NCBI RefSeq assembly: GCF_029589055.1
Contig: NZ_JARQZP010000002.1
Span: 26,001-90,000 of the forward strand
Direction: 5' to 3'
DNA from: Vibrio hannami
GTDB lineage: Bacteria; Pseudomonadota; Gammaproteobacteria; Enterobacterales; Vibrionaceae
Length of the DNA stretch: 64,000 bases
The notes beneath the pieces were generated by a model, which made no database searches, had not been told where the DNA came from, and saw nothing but the letters and a program-made list of their open reading frames with translations. The translations under genes and the position numbers were made by a program. Of the stretch, positions 39,951-49,855 are shown one piece after another (position 1 is the first letter of the stretch; the number at the start of each line of letters is the position of its first letter).

Positions 39951-41429
39951 TTACTGCCCCTCACTGACTTTCTTAGGTGATATTTGAGTTTTACTATCAA
40001 CACTGGTTGTTAACTGAAAAGTCACTATATCGTTCTCATTTCGTCCAATTGTTAACTGTTCAAAGCTTCTTCCTATCAGTTCAACCTCATTCTTAAACTG
40101 TGCAACAAACCTCGGCACACTATCAGGCGTTCTAGCCAAACCGCTCAAACTCAGCTTCTGCTTTTCCAGTGCGATAGAAGAAATAGAGATATCGTTGGTA
40201 TCAAGCTCTGAAAGCGATGTCATCACACCGGAATAGCCAACCTTCTCAGCCGTATCAAATTTGCTTATTGCATCGAGAGCGTTCTTTTTCCCTTCTACCT
40301 CTATCTTTATTCTCTCTATTGCAGAAATCTTTGAAGGTGTTGGTTTATGCGCCGCAACCTGACCTTGTACTACCTTCAGTTCCTGATTCAACTGATTGAC
40401 TTCTCGAGTGATATCTGCCGCTTGTTTCTGATGATTTGTGTTCTGAACGGTGTAATAACCATAGACAGAAAGCATGATAACCGTCATTGAGCCCCATAAA
40501 ATAGCGGTATTATTTAGGGTAAGTAGCTCTTTCTTGGGTTTTAGGTATGAAGGAAATAGGTTAATTCCTTCAGAAGGCAGCGAAGACGCTAACTGAATAA
40601 GTATCTCGCCACAAACCACGTTATCTTGATCGGTCGCAGCGTATACCTGAATACCTAATCGTTCAGATAGAGCAGTAACCAGTTCCAATTGCATCTCTTC
40701 ATCACAACATACAAACAGATGGTTAATACTTACATCTCTGAATTGTGATGAAAGAAAGTCGGTAGAGCGTTGGATCTCCAGAGCCAGGCTATCCAGCTGT
40801 AGATCCCCCATTGCTGTTCCTGTAATAGGAGAAACAACACCGCGTATCGCTCGCTGGAAACGAATTTTTCTTTCTACATAAGCACCGATTTTGAAATTAG
40901 ATTTTTGTGAACGATGAAGCAACATGAAGTTGGGATAGTCATTTTGTAGATAACCCCAAACTTCGTCTTCAGGCACTATACGGTTAAGAACACCACCAGC
41001 ATTACCAACAATGCCATTAATACTTGCCAAAACCGCTTTATTGAGGACGTATGCCTGAGCTTTTTTCCCATCAGACAAAGGATAACCATCTGCGACAATA
41101 TCAGTCACCCTTTCCGTAATAAGATCTTTCAACAAGAAAGGTAAAGCGCTTGACCACTCTTCCTCAGGAATTTCCGGCTTATCAATTTGATAGCTTTGAT
41201 AAAACTGAGAAGAAATAACAACCGTTAACTGGCTTCCCTTAATATCGATCGTAGCAAGAGCGGCATCCAGTGTTTGCTCCCAATTAGAATCAATAGGGAA
41301 TCGATTCACCTCAGAAGAACTGTTTTCAGGATCAGAAAAATAAACAGCATCTGCCTGAATAACAATAAAGTACTGATTGTCAGTTTTGCTACCTGAAGCA
41401 AACTTAGCAAGCAAAGCTTTTAAGCTCAT
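39951..41429 (-). CDS. mshI: MshI, PilM/PilN-like alignment protein
   Basis: MshI is a 492-residue protein combining a cytoplasmic actin-like (PilM/GspL-like) N-terminal region (about 1-285), a single membrane helix (about 305-322, AILWGSMTVIMLSVYGYYTV) and a periplasmic coiled-coil plus small domain as in PilN. It anchors the assembly platform in the inner membrane. Shine-Dalgarno AAAGAAAG is upstream. It lies 16 bases after csrD and is the first core msh gene of the operon. Confidence 0.9.
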   Translation of the reverse strand: MSLKALLAKFASGSKTDNQYFIVIQADAVYFSDPENSSSEVNRFPIDSNWEQTLDAALATIDIKGSQLTVVISSQFYQSYQIDKPEIPEEEWSSALPFLLKDLITERVTDIVADGYPLSDGKKAQAYVLNKAVLASINGIVGNAGGVLNRIVPEDEVWGYLQNDYPNFMLLHRSQKSNFKIGAYVERKIRFQRAIRGVVSPITGTAMGDLQLDSLALEIQRSTDFLSSQFRDVSINHLFVCCDEEMQLELVTALSERLGIQVYAATDQDNVVCGEILIQLASSLPSEGINLFPSYLKPKKELLTLNNTAILWGSMTVIMLSVYGYYTVQNTNHQKQAADITREVNQLNQELKVVQGQVAAHKPTPSKISAIERIKIEVEGKKNALDAISKFDTAEKVGYSGVMTSLSELDTNDISISSIALEKQKLSLSGLARTPDSVPRFVAQFKNEVELIGRSFEQLTIGRNENDIVTFQLTTSVDSKTQISPKKVSEGQ

Positions 41430-41445
41430 TCTTTCTTACTTTCCT

Positions 41446-43437
41446 TTAATATTTCTTTCGCCAACGATTTCTTCGACCTATTTGAACCAAAGGGGCTTCC
41501 GGCTTTGGAATAATTTGCTTCTCAACCTGAAACAGCCTTCCCTGCCCGCCATCGACGCCTAATTCAACTAAAGCTCTCCACTCTCGACCGGTTTCAACAC
41601 CGACAGCAATAACTTTAGTCTTAGATTTATCACAAGCACCAACAATGCTTCTTATAAATAACTGATTTTCTTGACGTTGCTCTATTTTTTTTACTAGACT
41701 CCGATGCAGTTTTAAATAATCGACATTGAGATCTTTTATATAGTGAGTACTGGTGATCGTTCTACCAGCCTGGCCAACAATGACAGTACAGCCAGAACCT
41801 GAAATCATTTTAACTACAGGTCGCATAAAATCGAGGTGTTTAACCAGCGTACCCTCTGTAAATTCAAAACTGAGAGACTGACGCATTTCTGAAGTTAACT
41901 GAAGCAGCTCATCCCTTAGCCAACGAAAGTGGTTTTTATCTTTGAATGGCAAAACATTCATGTTGATAGAGTAACATGAGAGAAGTTGTGATTCTTTTAA
42001 TTGCTTAAAAATAGTTTTAAAAACTAGCCTATCTAGCTGCATCTCGTAACCAACTAGCTCGACCGCCGCCATAAAACGCGACGCTTTTAAAATTCCGACG
42101 CCATCATCATTTATTCTGCTAAAGAGCTCACTGTGCAGAAAACTGGTCTCATTTGTTTTGGGATCAATTAAATAGCAAGGTTGTTCAAAAATAAGTAAGT
42201 CTTCTTTTTGAAATGACTTATCAAATAGCGTACGCCAACGCACAGTACCTCTGGAGTCACTAGATTTAACTTTTTTCTGGAAGCGACTCCAGGTATTTAT
42301 ATTTTGCAACTGAGCACTTTTTAACGCGGTTTCTGCTTCACCCAGTATATGTCCACGTCGCTCACCTTCTGAATAATAAGTGATACCGATATGACACCAA
42401 TTGTCTTTTTCGAGCGGTTCAATAGGCTTAATTTTCTCAAGCTGGCGAATACACTGATTGGCAAGAACAGAGATATCCTTCTCCGTTTGATGCGGAATTA
42501 AAACTGCAAAATCAGACTCGTAATAACGAGAAAACACTACATCGGGGAAACGTTGGGCAATATTAGAAATTATGCGACCAACTTCAATAATAAATTCATC
42601 TGCTATCGTTTTTTCAGAATTTTCGTACGCGTTGTCCCAGTCATTTATCCGGAACAACATCATCCCACCCGTTGCACCGCTTTCCTGAAGGGCTGATTCC
42701 AGTTTACTGTCAAATAACACCCGGTTCGCCGCCCCGGTCAATTGGTCAAGGAAGGTGTGTGATCGAATAAAGGTATCGAACCGACTACGCTCTTGCCTAG
42801 CATCTCTTAGCTCTTCAATAAGCACATCCAATGCCTGGCTGGCTGTATATGGCCACTCTTGTTCATCGCCTTTGGCATGCTCTTCAACTCTTCCGGCCAG
42901 CAGCATCCTTCCCCTTTCCTCGAGAAGTTCACTCCCTTTCAACTGCCGTTTTAACCATCTAACACCTTGAATCAAGAATAAGATAACAATCGCTACAGCT
43001 AGTGATATCGACGAAAGCGTACTCAGAGAGTAGCCTGACTCCAAATAAGGAGGAAGTACCATCATCTCCAGCGTAATTCCCTGAGACTTTTCTAATGAAT
43101 ATTGTTTTGAAATCAGGCGGGATTTTTCAATCGTAGGCTGCTCATCTCTGAAGTGATATAAATGGCCTTCATCCGAAGTTACGATCAGCTCAGTAATATG
43201 GTTGGACTGCAATAATTTAGGGAGCCAAATATCAATATTATCCGCGGTAGATTTATTGGCCAGCTCCTTATCGATGACGCTAACCAGGCTTTCTAGGCTG
43301 TTGTTTAAGTACTCTTGCCCCACGCGCTTAAAAGAAAGCGTTCCACCTACAAATAACACAAACATGGCGCTTATCACCATAACCGTGATAAATGCCGTTA
43401 GGCGCGTGCTTAGCTTTAGAGTTGGGGTATATCTCAT
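41446..43437 (-). CDS. csrD: CsrD (MshH), degenerate GGDEF-EAL regulator of Csr small RNAs
   Basis: CsrD promotes RNase E-dependent decay of CsrB/C sRNAs in E. coli, and is called MshH in vibrios because it starts the msh locus. The 663-residue protein (ATG at 43437, MRYTPTLKLSTRLT) has two membrane helices flanking a periplasmic domain (about 15-150), a GGDEF domain whose signature is degenerate (RYYESDF) and an EAL-type domain with HSELFSRI in place of EAL. Neither should make or break c-di-GMP. The frame start at 43497 is longer but lacks a ribosome binding site. An ssb terminator precedes it. Confidence 0.93.
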   Translation of the reverse strand: MRYTPTLKLSTRLTAFITVMVISAMFVLFVGGTLSFKRVGQEYLNNSLESLVSVIDKELANKSTADNIDIWLPKLLQSNHITELIVTSDEGHLYHFRDEQPTIEKSRLISKQYSLEKSQGITLEMMVLPPYLESGYSLSTLSSISLAVAIVILFLIQGVRWLKRQLKGSELLEERGRMLLAGRVEEHAKGDEQEWPYTASQALDVLIEELRDARQERSRFDTFIRSHTFLDQLTGAANRVLFDSKLESALQESGATGGMMLFRINDWDNAYENSEKTIADEFIIEVGRIISNIAQRFPDVVFSRYYESDFAVLIPHQTEKDISVLANQCIRQLEKIKPIEPLEKDNWCHIGITYYSEGERRGHILGEAETALKSAQLQNINTWSRFQKKVKSSDSRGTVRWRTLFDKSFQKEDLLIFEQPCYLIDPKTNETSFLHSELFSRINDDGVGILKASRFMAAVELVGYEMQLDRLVFKTIFKQLKESQLLSCYSINMNVLPFKDKNHFRWLRDELLQLTSEMRQSLSFEFTEGTLVKHLDFMRPVVKMISGSGCTVIVGQAGRTITSTHYIKDLNVDYLKLHRSLVKKIEQRQENQLFIRSIVGACDKSKTKVIAVGVETGREWRALVELGVDGGQGRLFQVEKQIIPKPEAPLVQIGRRNRWRKKY

Positions 43438-43546
43438 GACTGACAAATTCCTTTTGTCACACAATGCATATAGGTAATTATTGCCGCTTATTGGCAAAAT
43501 ATGAATAGTATCAACGGATAATGTCGATACTTTTCTCCCAAACTAC

Positions 43547-43575
43547 AAAAAAAGCTCCTTATTTGGAGCTTTTTA
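43547..43575 (-). terminator. Intrinsic terminator after ssb
   Basis: On the minus strand AAGCTCC and GGAGCTT form a stem around a short A/T loop, followed by a run of seven Ts. It lies 30 bases past the ssb stop and separates ssb from csrD. The A-run on the other side makes it potentially bidirectional. Confidence 0.85.
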
Positions 43576-43604
43576 TAATAATTAGATCTGATTAAACGGA
43601 ATCA

Positions 43605-44147
43605 TCAGAACGGAATATCGTCATCAAAATCCATTGGAGGCTCGTTATACTGTGGCTGAGCTTGCTGCGGTGGTTGCTGTTGTGCAGGCTGCTGCGTTTG
43701 TTGCATAGGCTGTTGCTGAACAGGCTGCTGCGGCTGTCCCCAACCACCTTGTTGCTGCTGACCACCCATAGCCGGGGCGCCTTGCCCCTGCTGGCCACGG
43801 CCACCAAGCATCTGCATAGTGCCGTTAAAACCTTGTACTACAACTTCTGTAGTGTAACGATCCTGTCCACTTTGATCTTGCCACTTACGAGTCTGTAACT
43901 GACCTTCAATGTAAACCTGAGAGCCTTTGCGAAGGTATTCACCAGCGACTTCCGCTAGCTTTCCAAACAGAGCAACACGGTGCCATTCCGTTTTTTCACG
44001 TTGTTCACCTGTTGCTTTATCGCGCCAGGTTTCAGATGTAGCAACAGTGATATTTGCTACCGCACCGCCACTAGGCATATAGCGAACTTCAGGATCTCCG
44101 CCCAAGTTGCCTACTAAAATTACTTTGTTCACGCCGCGACTAGCCAC
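43605..44147 (-). CDS. ssb: SSB, single-stranded DNA-binding protein
   Basis: SSB coats single-stranded DNA in replication, repair and recombination. The 180-residue protein has the OB fold (about 1-112, with [23 protein letters not shown] split over its first strand), a flexible glutamine-, proline- and glycine-rich linker (about 115-165) and the conserved acidic tip DFDDDIPF that recruits partner proteins. The GTG at 44147 (MASRGVNKV) fits the Shine-Dalgarno AAGG with 8-base spacing; the GTG three codons upstream overlaps the Shine-Dalgarno. In many bacteria ssb is next to uvrA; here three genes are inserted between them. Confidence 0.96.
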   Translation of the reverse strand: MASRGVNKVILVGNLGGDPEVRYMPSGGAVANITVATSETWRDKATGEQREKTEWHRVALFGKLAEVAGEYLRKGSQVYIEGQLQTRKWQDQSGQDRYTTEVVVQGFNGTMQMLGGRGQQGQGAPAMGGQQQQGGWGQPQQPVQQQPMQQTQQPAQQQPPQQAQPQYNEPPMDFDDDIPF

Positions 44148-44563
44148 GTTCACCACCTTTTAATTTAATTTCAAACACTTAAACAATGAGTACAACATTG
44201 TTCTCTTTATCGATAAGACAAGAATACTCATTTCCGTCGATTCTAACAAATCTTGCGGTCACATTGGAGCTGATATTTTAGTTTCATTATTTATAGATTA
44301 CAGCCTTTATATCACTCTTTTCAATTGCAGCTCTCATCCTCTAATGATCGTTATCTGAAATCCATTGCTTCATCTGGTTATCTCCTTCGCAATCTTAGAT
44401 TTCATTGCTAAATAGTGTGACATTCACAGGTATATAATGTCCGCCAAACAGCTAACAACACTTAATCTATCATTATGATTTAATTCATAAATATCACAAA
44501 TTAATTATATGTGAATCATGAGTATCTAAGATAGCGATGACATGAAACCAAAAAGAGGCAATC
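44148..44563. other. ssb - lipoprotein divergent intergenic region
   Basis: This 416-base AT-rich stretch lies between ssb (minus) and the small lipoprotein gene (plus). A TATAAT at 44434-44439 could be a -10 box, but no well-spaced -35 was found. No LexA-type CTGT-N8-ACAG box upstream of ssb was found, and there is no convincing open frame or structured RNA. Confidence 0.4.
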
Positions 44564-44938
44564 ATGAAAAAGATATATATTTCGACACTCTGTTTATTAG
44601 CTATGGCAGGGTGCAGCAACGTGAACAATAAGGCTAATGTTTCTGCGAGTGATATTAAAAGCGCTGTGTGCAGCAATCAAAATCTTGCGGGTGGATGGGC
44701 ACAGAGCAAGCTCAATTCAGAATCAAAAGAAGCTTTGAACTTTGCCCTGAAATCAGTAGGAATCGATCCTTCACTGGTCAAAGTTCTTTCTGTGCGTTCT
44801 CAAGTAGTCAATGGCATGAACTACGCTATTGATTTTAAAGATCAGAACGATGAAATCTATCATGCTGTGGTTTACCGCTCCCTGAAAGGAAAGATGAACC
44901 TGAACCAGCCAGTGCAGCAAGGAAAAATCTGTCCATAG
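44564..44938 (+). CDS. Cystatin-like lipoprotein
   Basis: This 124-residue protein has a lipoprotein signal (lipobox MAGC, cysteine 17, with serine at +2, which favours the outer membrane). The mature part matches the cystatin/stefin pattern: a glycine pair GG at residues 43-44, the inhibitory loop QxVxG as QVVNG at 80-84, followed by NYAID, and a second hairpin YRSLKGK (104-110) where stefins have SLPG. Cystatins inhibit papain-like cysteine proteases, so a periplasmic or surface inhibitor is a reasonable guess. Cys36 and Cys123 could pair. It is monocistronic, with its own terminator, next to qstR. No function has been read from any experiment; the fold call is mine. Confidence 0.75.
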   Translation: MKKIYISTLCLLAMAGCSNVNNKANVSASDIKSAVCSNQNLAGGWAQSKLNSESKEALNFALKSVGIDPSLVKVLSVRSQVVNGMNYAIDFKDQNDEIYHAVVYRSLKGKMNLNQPVQQGKICP

Positions 44939-44958
44939 TTCTAAGGCTTTTAATTGCA

Positions 44959-44996
44959 AACCGCCTTGTGACATTGTCGGAGGCGGTTCTTTTTCT
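44959..44996 (+). terminator. Intrinsic terminator after the cystatin-like lipoprotein
   Basis: AACCGCCT and AGGCGGTT form a perfect 8-bp stem (44959-44966 with 44981-44988) followed by CTTTTTCT. It is 20 bases past the stop, isolating the lipoprotein gene from qstR. Confidence 0.88.
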
Positions 44997-45020
44997 AATA
45001 AATAAATGCTTCTTTAGCTA

Positions 45021-45060
45021 AATGTGAGTTTCAACAAAAATGCGAACAACGACATCAACA
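45021..45060 (+). promoter_or_regulatory. Half CRP-like site upstream of qstR
   Basis: AATGTGAGTTTCAACAAAAA (45021-45040) has a good left half (AATGTGA) of a CRP site and a poor right half; directly after it comes TGCGAACAACGACA, which has the TGCGA left half of CRP-S sites. TfoX and CRP act together in competence control, and QstR is known to be under that circuit in V. cholerae. This is only a candidate. Confidence 0.25.
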
Positions 45061-45201
45061 CAAATGTCTGTTTAGCAATTAATTACTTAGAATCTGGAAA
45101 CACAACGCAGATTTCACTTTCTTCCACCTAATCACATTTCACCCATACACAATTCCGTTTCTAATAACACGATAAATAACTAGTGCTGTGAGAATCTGCC
45201 A

Positions 45202-45837
45202 ATGCTTAACGGAAACAAAATTGTCTATCTGCAACCTCACCCTTCAAAAGAGATTACAGAGTCTGATATCGACATTCTTGCCAGAAAGCATTTTGAAACT
45301 GTACTTTCCAGTACACTTCCAGATGTAGGAGAAACAGAAAAGGTCGCTGATAGTCTTCTTATTGTCAATTATCTTGCTATTCAAGACTCTGAAATCAAAG
45401 AAGCTGTACTGCCTAAAATCAGAAATAGCAGGACAATTATTATAAATGCACCAGAGTCAGAACAAACATCCAGGCTGCTGAGCCTTGGACATATCCGAGG
45501 CTTTTTTCTTAGAGGTGAGAAACCAGACACATTTTTGGCCGGTATAGAAACCATAAAAGGCGGTGGATTTCATATGCCTGAGCCAATATGCGCCCAATTA
45601 CTCCGCTATTATCAATCCGTTTTACTTCGCCACACAGAGCCTCTGTTTACCAATTTAACGCAAAGAGAGATAGAAGTTTTGCAATACCTGAAGGAAGGTG
45701 TATCCAATAACAACCTTGCAGATCAACTATTTGTAAGTGAACACACCGTAAAGTCTCACCTGTACAAAATATTCCGAAAACTGAAGGTTAAAAACAGAAC
45801 TCAGGCGATAGAGTGGGCACATAAGTTTCTTCCATGA
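45202..45837 (+). CDS. qstR: QstR, LuxR-type regulator of competence and T6SS genes
   Basis: QstR of V. cholerae integrates quorum sensing and TfoX signals to activate DNA-uptake and type VI secretion genes. The 211-residue protein has an N-terminal receiver-like domain without a canonical phospho-acceptor aspartate (about 1-140) and a C-terminal LuxR/CsgD-type helix-turn-helix: LTQREIEVLQYLKEG and VSEHTVKSHLYKIF at residues 152-205. The assignment rests on this family, on length (about that of V. cholerae QstR) and on synteny between ssb and galU, where qstR (VC0396) lies in V. cholerae. Other CsgD-family members such as VpsT are possible alternatives, but the location fits QstR best. Confidence 0.85.
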   Translation: MLNGNKIVYLQPHPSKEITESDIDILARKHFETVLSSTLPDVGETEKVADSLLIVNYLAIQDSEIKEAVLPKIRNSRTIIINAPESEQTSRLLSLGHIRGFFLRGEKPDTFLAGIETIKGGGFHMPEPICAQLLRYYQSVLLRHTEPLFTNLTQREIEVLQYLKEGVSNNNLADQLFVSEHTVKSHLYKIFRKLKVKNRTQAIEWAHKFLP

Positions 45838-45962
45838 GCTAAAGGAAAAAAACACGTTAAGTTTTCGAAAGATGTGCACACCTTAATTTCCCCTGTCATA
45901 TTATTATGCTACCGTTTAGATACTTACGGAGAACAACACATAATAAATCAAGGGTTTAAAAA

Positions 45963-46835
45963 ATGATCAAAAAATGTCTTTTCCCTGCAGCTGGTTATGG
46001 CACACGATTCCTGCCAGCTACAAAATCTATGCCTAAAGAAATGATGCCAGTGGTAAACAAGCCTCTAATCGAATACGGCGTAGAAGAAGCTATTGAAGCA
46101 GGTCTAGACGGTATGTGTATCGTTACTGGTCGAGGCAAGAACTCTCTGTTCGACCACTTTGATATCAACTTTGAACTTGAACACCAAATCAGTGGTACTA
46201 ACAAAGAAGATTTGTTGGTTGATATTCGAAATATCATGCACTCATCGCAATTCACCTATATTCGTCAAAGAGAGATGAAAGGTCTGGGTCATGCGATTCT
46301 TATGGGCCGTGAACTGATTGGTGAAGAACCATTTGCAGTAGTTCTTGCAGATGACCTTTGCATCAACGAAGACGGCGATGGTGTACTGGCTCAAATGGCA
46401 GCACTATATAAGCAGTTCCGTTGTTCAATCGTCGCGGTCGAAGAAGTACCTGAAGATGAAACCCATAAGTACGGTGTTATAGCTGGCGAAATGATCAAAG
46501 ACAATATCATCCGTGTAGATGATATGGTGGAGAAACCAGAAAAAGGTACTGCACCAAGCAACCTTGCGATTATCGGTCGTTATATTCTGACTCCAGATAT
46601 CTTTGAGCTGATTGAAAATACCGAACCTGGTAAAGGCGGTGAAATCCAAATCACTGACGCGCTACTAAAACAAGCTAAGTCTGGTTGTGTTCTAGCGTAT
46701 AAGTTCAAAGGTAAACGCTTCGACTGTGGTAGTGTTGATGGTTATATTGAAGCAACGAACTACTGCTACGAAAACATCTACAAAAAAGATGCTCAAAAAA
46801 CTGAACTTGATAAGCACTCAACAGTAAAAAACTGA
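45963..46835 (+). CDS. galU: GalU, UTP-glucose-1-phosphate uridylyltransferase
   Basis: GalU makes UDP-glucose from UTP and glucose-1-phosphate, feeding LPS, capsule and exopolysaccharide synthesis. The 290-residue protein has the nucleotide-binding signature LFPAAGYGTRFLPATKS near the N-terminus, the conserved VNKPLIEYGVEEA, the metal-binding region AVVLADDLC and the glucose-site EKPEKG. A 125-base gap separates it from qstR and a strong terminator follows, so it is probably transcribed alone. Confidence 0.96.
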   Translation: MIKKCLFPAAGYGTRFLPATKSMPKEMMPVVNKPLIEYGVEEAIEAGLDGMCIVTGRGKNSLFDHFDINFELEHQISGTNKEDLLVDIRNIMHSSQFTYIRQREMKGLGHAILMGRELIGEEPFAVVLADDLCINEDGDGVLAQMAALYKQFRCSIVAVEEVPEDETHKYGVIAGEMIKDNIIRVDDMVEKPEKGTAPSNLAIIGRYILTPDIFELIENTEPGKGGEIQITDALLKQAKSGCVLAYKFKGKRFDCGSVDGYIEATNYCYENIYKKDAQKTELDKHSTVKN

Positions 46836-46858
46836 TGCTTTTCGACTAATACACTAGG

Positions 46859-46898
46859 ATAAGCTGCCAGATGGTAGCTTATTTTTTACTGTTTTTTT
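46859..46898 (+). terminator. Intrinsic terminator after galU
   Basis: AAGCTGCCA and TGGTAGCTT form a stem (46861-46880, with one mismatch) followed by ATTTTTTACTGTTTTTTT. The second half of this T-rich tail is also the core of a LexA-like box (46887-46906), so the terminator and the uvrA operator overlap. Confidence 0.85.
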
Positions 46899-46906
46899 AT
46901 CCAGTA
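46887..46906 (+). promoter_or_regulatory. LexA (SOS) box upstream of uvrA
   Basis: TACTGT, eight A/T bases and CCAGTA match the enterobacterial LexA consensus TACTGT-N8-ACAGTA at all outer positions but one (C for A). It lies 66-85 bases before the uvrA ATG. A promoter-like TTGCTC (46913-46918) and GATACT (46935-46940), 16 bases apart, follow. This supports SOS control of uvrA, as in E. coli. Confidence 0.65.
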
Positions 46907-46971
46907 TTTTCTTTGCTCTTATTTCAAGCTGTGCGATACTTAGCTCACTGATTGTAAAGTGAGCATAGAGA

Positions 46972-49797
46972 ATGGAACAAATAGAAGTTAGAGGCGCTCG
47001 TACTCATAACCTTAAAAATATAAATCTAACGATACCTCGCGACAAACTTATTGTAATTACAGGCCTTTCAGGCTCTGGTAAGTCATCACTCGCATTCGAT
47101 ACTCTCTATGCTGAAGGTCAGAGGCGTTACGTAGAATCACTTTCTGCTTACGCAAGACAATTTCTATCCTTAATGGAAAAACCGGATGTAGACCATATTG
47201 AAGGTCTTTCACCTGCTATATCTATCGAGCAGAAATCCACCTCTCATAACCCGCGTTCTACTGTGGGCACAATTACTGAAGTCTACGATTACCTGAGACT
47301 ACTATATGCTCGTGTGGGTGAACCTCGATGTCCAACTCATCATGTACCGCTGGCAGCACAGACTATCAGCCAAATGGTAGACAAAGTTCTGGAACTATCA
47401 GAAGGTTCAAAGATGATGTTGCTCGCTCCTATTGTGAAAGAACGAAAAGGGGAGCACGTAAAAACACTGGAAAACCTGGCTGCACAAGGATTTATCCGCG
47501 CAAGAATCGATGGTGAAACCTGCGATCTGTCCGATCCACCAACTCTGGAATTACACAAAAAACATACTATAGAAGTGGTCGTCGATCGCTTTAAAGTCCG
47601 AAGCGATCTGCAACAGCGATTAGCAGAGTCCTTTGAAACAGCAATCGAGCTATCTGGTGGAATAGCTGCCGTATGTTGGATGGATGATAAAGAGAAAGAA
47701 GATATTATCTTCTCGGCTAACTTTGCATGTCCACACTGTGGATACAGCATGCAGGAGCTAGAACCACGGCTATTCTCGTTCAATAACCCAGCGGGGGCTT
47801 GCCCTACCTGTGACGGATTGGGTGTTCAGCAGTATTTTGATGCTGACCGAATTGTTGTTGATGAAAATCTAAGCATCGCCGAAGGTGCCATCAAAGGCTG
47901 GGATCAGAAAAACTACTACTATTTCCAAATGCTCTCTTCCCTTGCAGAGCATTACGGATTTGACCTATTTGCTCCCTATAAAAGCTTACCGAAAAAAATT
48001 AAAGACGTGGTCATGAAAGGCTCAGGCAGAACTGAAGTCGAGTTTAAATACGTCAATGATCGTGGCGATATGCGAGTTAAGCGTCACCCGTTTGAAGGAA
48101 TTCTTAACACACTCGAGCGTAGATATCGTGATACTGAATCTAACGCTGTACGTGAAGATCTGGTTAAGTACATTTCTACAAAAACCTGTGCTACGTGTGA
48201 TGGAACCCGCCTTAGAACAGAAGCACGAAATGTGTTTATTGGTGAGACCGCGCTACCTTCCATTGTAGAAATGAGCATCAGTGATGCGATGGACTTTTTC
48301 CAGACTCTGGAGCTTACTGGTCAGAAAGCTCAGATCGCTGAAAAAGTCATGAAAGAGATCAATGATCGTCTGCACTTCCTTGTCAACGTAGGTCTTAATT
48401 ATCTTAACCTATCCCGTAGTGCAGAAACGCTATCTGGTGGTGAAGCTCAGCGTATCCGACTAGCTAGTCAGATAGGTGCAGGACTGGTGGGTGTAATGTA
48501 TGTACTGGATGAACCATCTATTGGTCTCCACCAGCGTGATAACGAGCGGCTTCTAAAAACTCTGAATCACTTAAGAGATCTTGGCAATACTGTGCTGGTT
48601 GTTGAACATGATGAAGACGCTATTCGCTCTGCCGATTACGTCATTGATATCGGTCCTGGAGCTGGTGTTCATGGGGGAACTGTTGTTGCAGAAGGAACAA
48701 TGGATGAAATAATCAGTAACCCAGATTCACTTACAGGACAGTATCTTAGTGGTAAACAGGCGATTGAGATACCACAAGAACGCACACCGATTAACCCCAA
48801 GAAAATGGTTGAACTTGTGGGCGCATCAGGTAATAACCTAAAAGATGTAAATTTATCGCTACCAGTTGGCTTGTTCAGCTGTATTACCGGCGTATCCGGC
48901 TCAGGTAAATCAACCCTGATAAACGATACCTTCTATAAGATCGCGCATACAGAACTGAACGGCGCGACAACGGCAGAAGCTTCACCTTATAAAGCAATAA
49001 AAGGGCTGGAGCACTTCGATAAAGTTATCGATATTGACCAGAGCCCGATAGGTAGAACGCCACGATCTAATCCTGCCACATACACGGGGATCTTTACTCC
49101 AATTAGAGAACTGTTTGCTGGCACACAAGAATCTCGCTCGAGAGGCTACAAACCAGGTCGATTCAGCTTCAATGTCAGAGGCGGCCGATGTGAGGCGTGT
49201 CAGGGTGACGGTGTGATAAAGGTAGAGATGCACTTCTTACCGGATGTATACGTTCCATGTGATGTTTGTAAAGGTAAACGCTACAACCGCGAGACATTAG
49301 AAGTACGCTACAAAGGCAAATCCATTGACGAAGTGCTGGAAATGACGGTTGAAGATGCAAGAGAGTTCTTCGATCCGGTTCCAGTTATAGCTCGAAAGCT
49401 ACAAACACTAATGGATGTTGGCCTATCTTACATTCGTCTGGGCCAGGCAGCGACCACACTTTCCGGGGGTGAGGCTCAACGAGTAAAACTCTCGAGAGAG
49501 CTATCCAAAAGGGATACAGGTAAAACACTTTATATCCTGGATGAGCCTACAACAGGTCTGCACTTCCACGACATCAAACAGTTACTCGCAGTGCTACACA
49601 GACTACGTGATCATGGCAATACTGTTGTGGTTATCGAACATAACCTTGATGTAGTAAAAACTGCCGACTGGATTGTTGACCTGGGACCAGAAGGTGGAGA
49701 TGGTGGCGGGCAAATCATTGCACAAGGAACTCCTGAAGAAGTATCAAAAATTGAAGGTTCTCATACCGCTAGATTCCTGAAACCTATGCTGAAATAG
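46972..49797 (+). CDS. uvrA: UvrA, excision nuclease subunit A
   Basis: UvrA recognises bulky DNA damage with UvrB and starts nucleotide excision repair. The 941-residue protein has two ABC-ATPase modules: Walker [10 protein letters not shown] (residues 31-39) with signature [14 protein letters not shown], and GVSGSGKST (near 640) with [14 protein letters not shown]. The zinc fingers CPHCGY...CPTC and CEAC...CDVC are present. Length equals that of E. coli UvrA. It is probably transcribed from its own SOS-controlled promoter and may continue into pglL, 58 bases downstream. Confidence 0.98.
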   Translation: MEQIEVRGARTHNLKNINLTIPRDKLIVITGLSGSGKSSLAFDTLYAEGQRRYVESLSAYARQFLSLMEKPDVDHIEGLSPAISIEQKSTSHNPRSTVGTITEVYDYLRLLYARVGEPRCPTHHVPLAAQTISQMVDKVLELSEGSKMMLLAPIVKERKGEHVKTLENLAAQGFIRARIDGETCDLSDPPTLELHKKHTIEVVVDRFKVRSDLQQRLAESFETAIELSGGIAAVCWMDDKEKEDIIFSANFACPHCGYSMQELEPRLFSFNNPAGACPTCDGLGVQQYFDADRIVVDENLSIAEGAIKGWDQKNYYYFQMLSSLAEHYGFDLFAPYKSLPKKIKDVVMKGSGRTEVEFKYVNDRGDMRVKRHPFEGILNTLERRYRDTESNAVREDLVKYISTKTCATCDGTRLRTEARNVFIGETALPSIVEMSISDAMDFFQTLELTGQKAQIAEKVMKEINDRLHFLVNVGLNYLNLSRSAETLSGGEAQRIRLASQIGAGLVGVMYVLDEPSIGLHQRDNERLLKTLNHLRDLGNTVLVVEHDEDAIRSADYVIDIGPGAGVHGGTVVAEGTMDEIISNPDSLTGQYLSGKQAIEIPQERTPINPKKMVELVGASGNNLKDVNLSLPVGLFSCITGVSGSGKSTLINDTFYKIAHTELNGATTAEASPYKAIKGLEHFDKVIDIDQSPIGRTPRSNPATYTGIFTPIRELFAGTQESRSRGYKPGRFSFNVRGGRCEACQGDGVIKVEMHFLPDVYVPCDVCKGKRYNRETLEVRYKGKSIDEVLEMTVEDAREFFDPVPVIARKLQTLMDVGLSYIRLGQAATTLSGGEAQRVKLSRELSKRDTGKTLYILDEPTTGLHFHDIKQLLAVLHRLRDHGNTVVVIEHNLDVVKTADWIVDLGPEGGDGGGQIIAQGTPEEVSKIEGSHTARFLKPMLK

Positions 49798-49855
49798 GAA
49801 AAAAAGGTAAAGTAAGGGCTTAACACAGATATTAAATAAGGATATTTCCACACCC

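Noticed and set aside
44400..44440. TGTGACATTCACA as a CRP site
   Set aside because: The two half sites are separated by 3 bases rather than the required 6.
44148..44563. LexA box upstream of ssb
   Set aside because: No CTGT-N8-ACAG-like sequence was found in the ssb upstream region, unlike upstream of uvrA.
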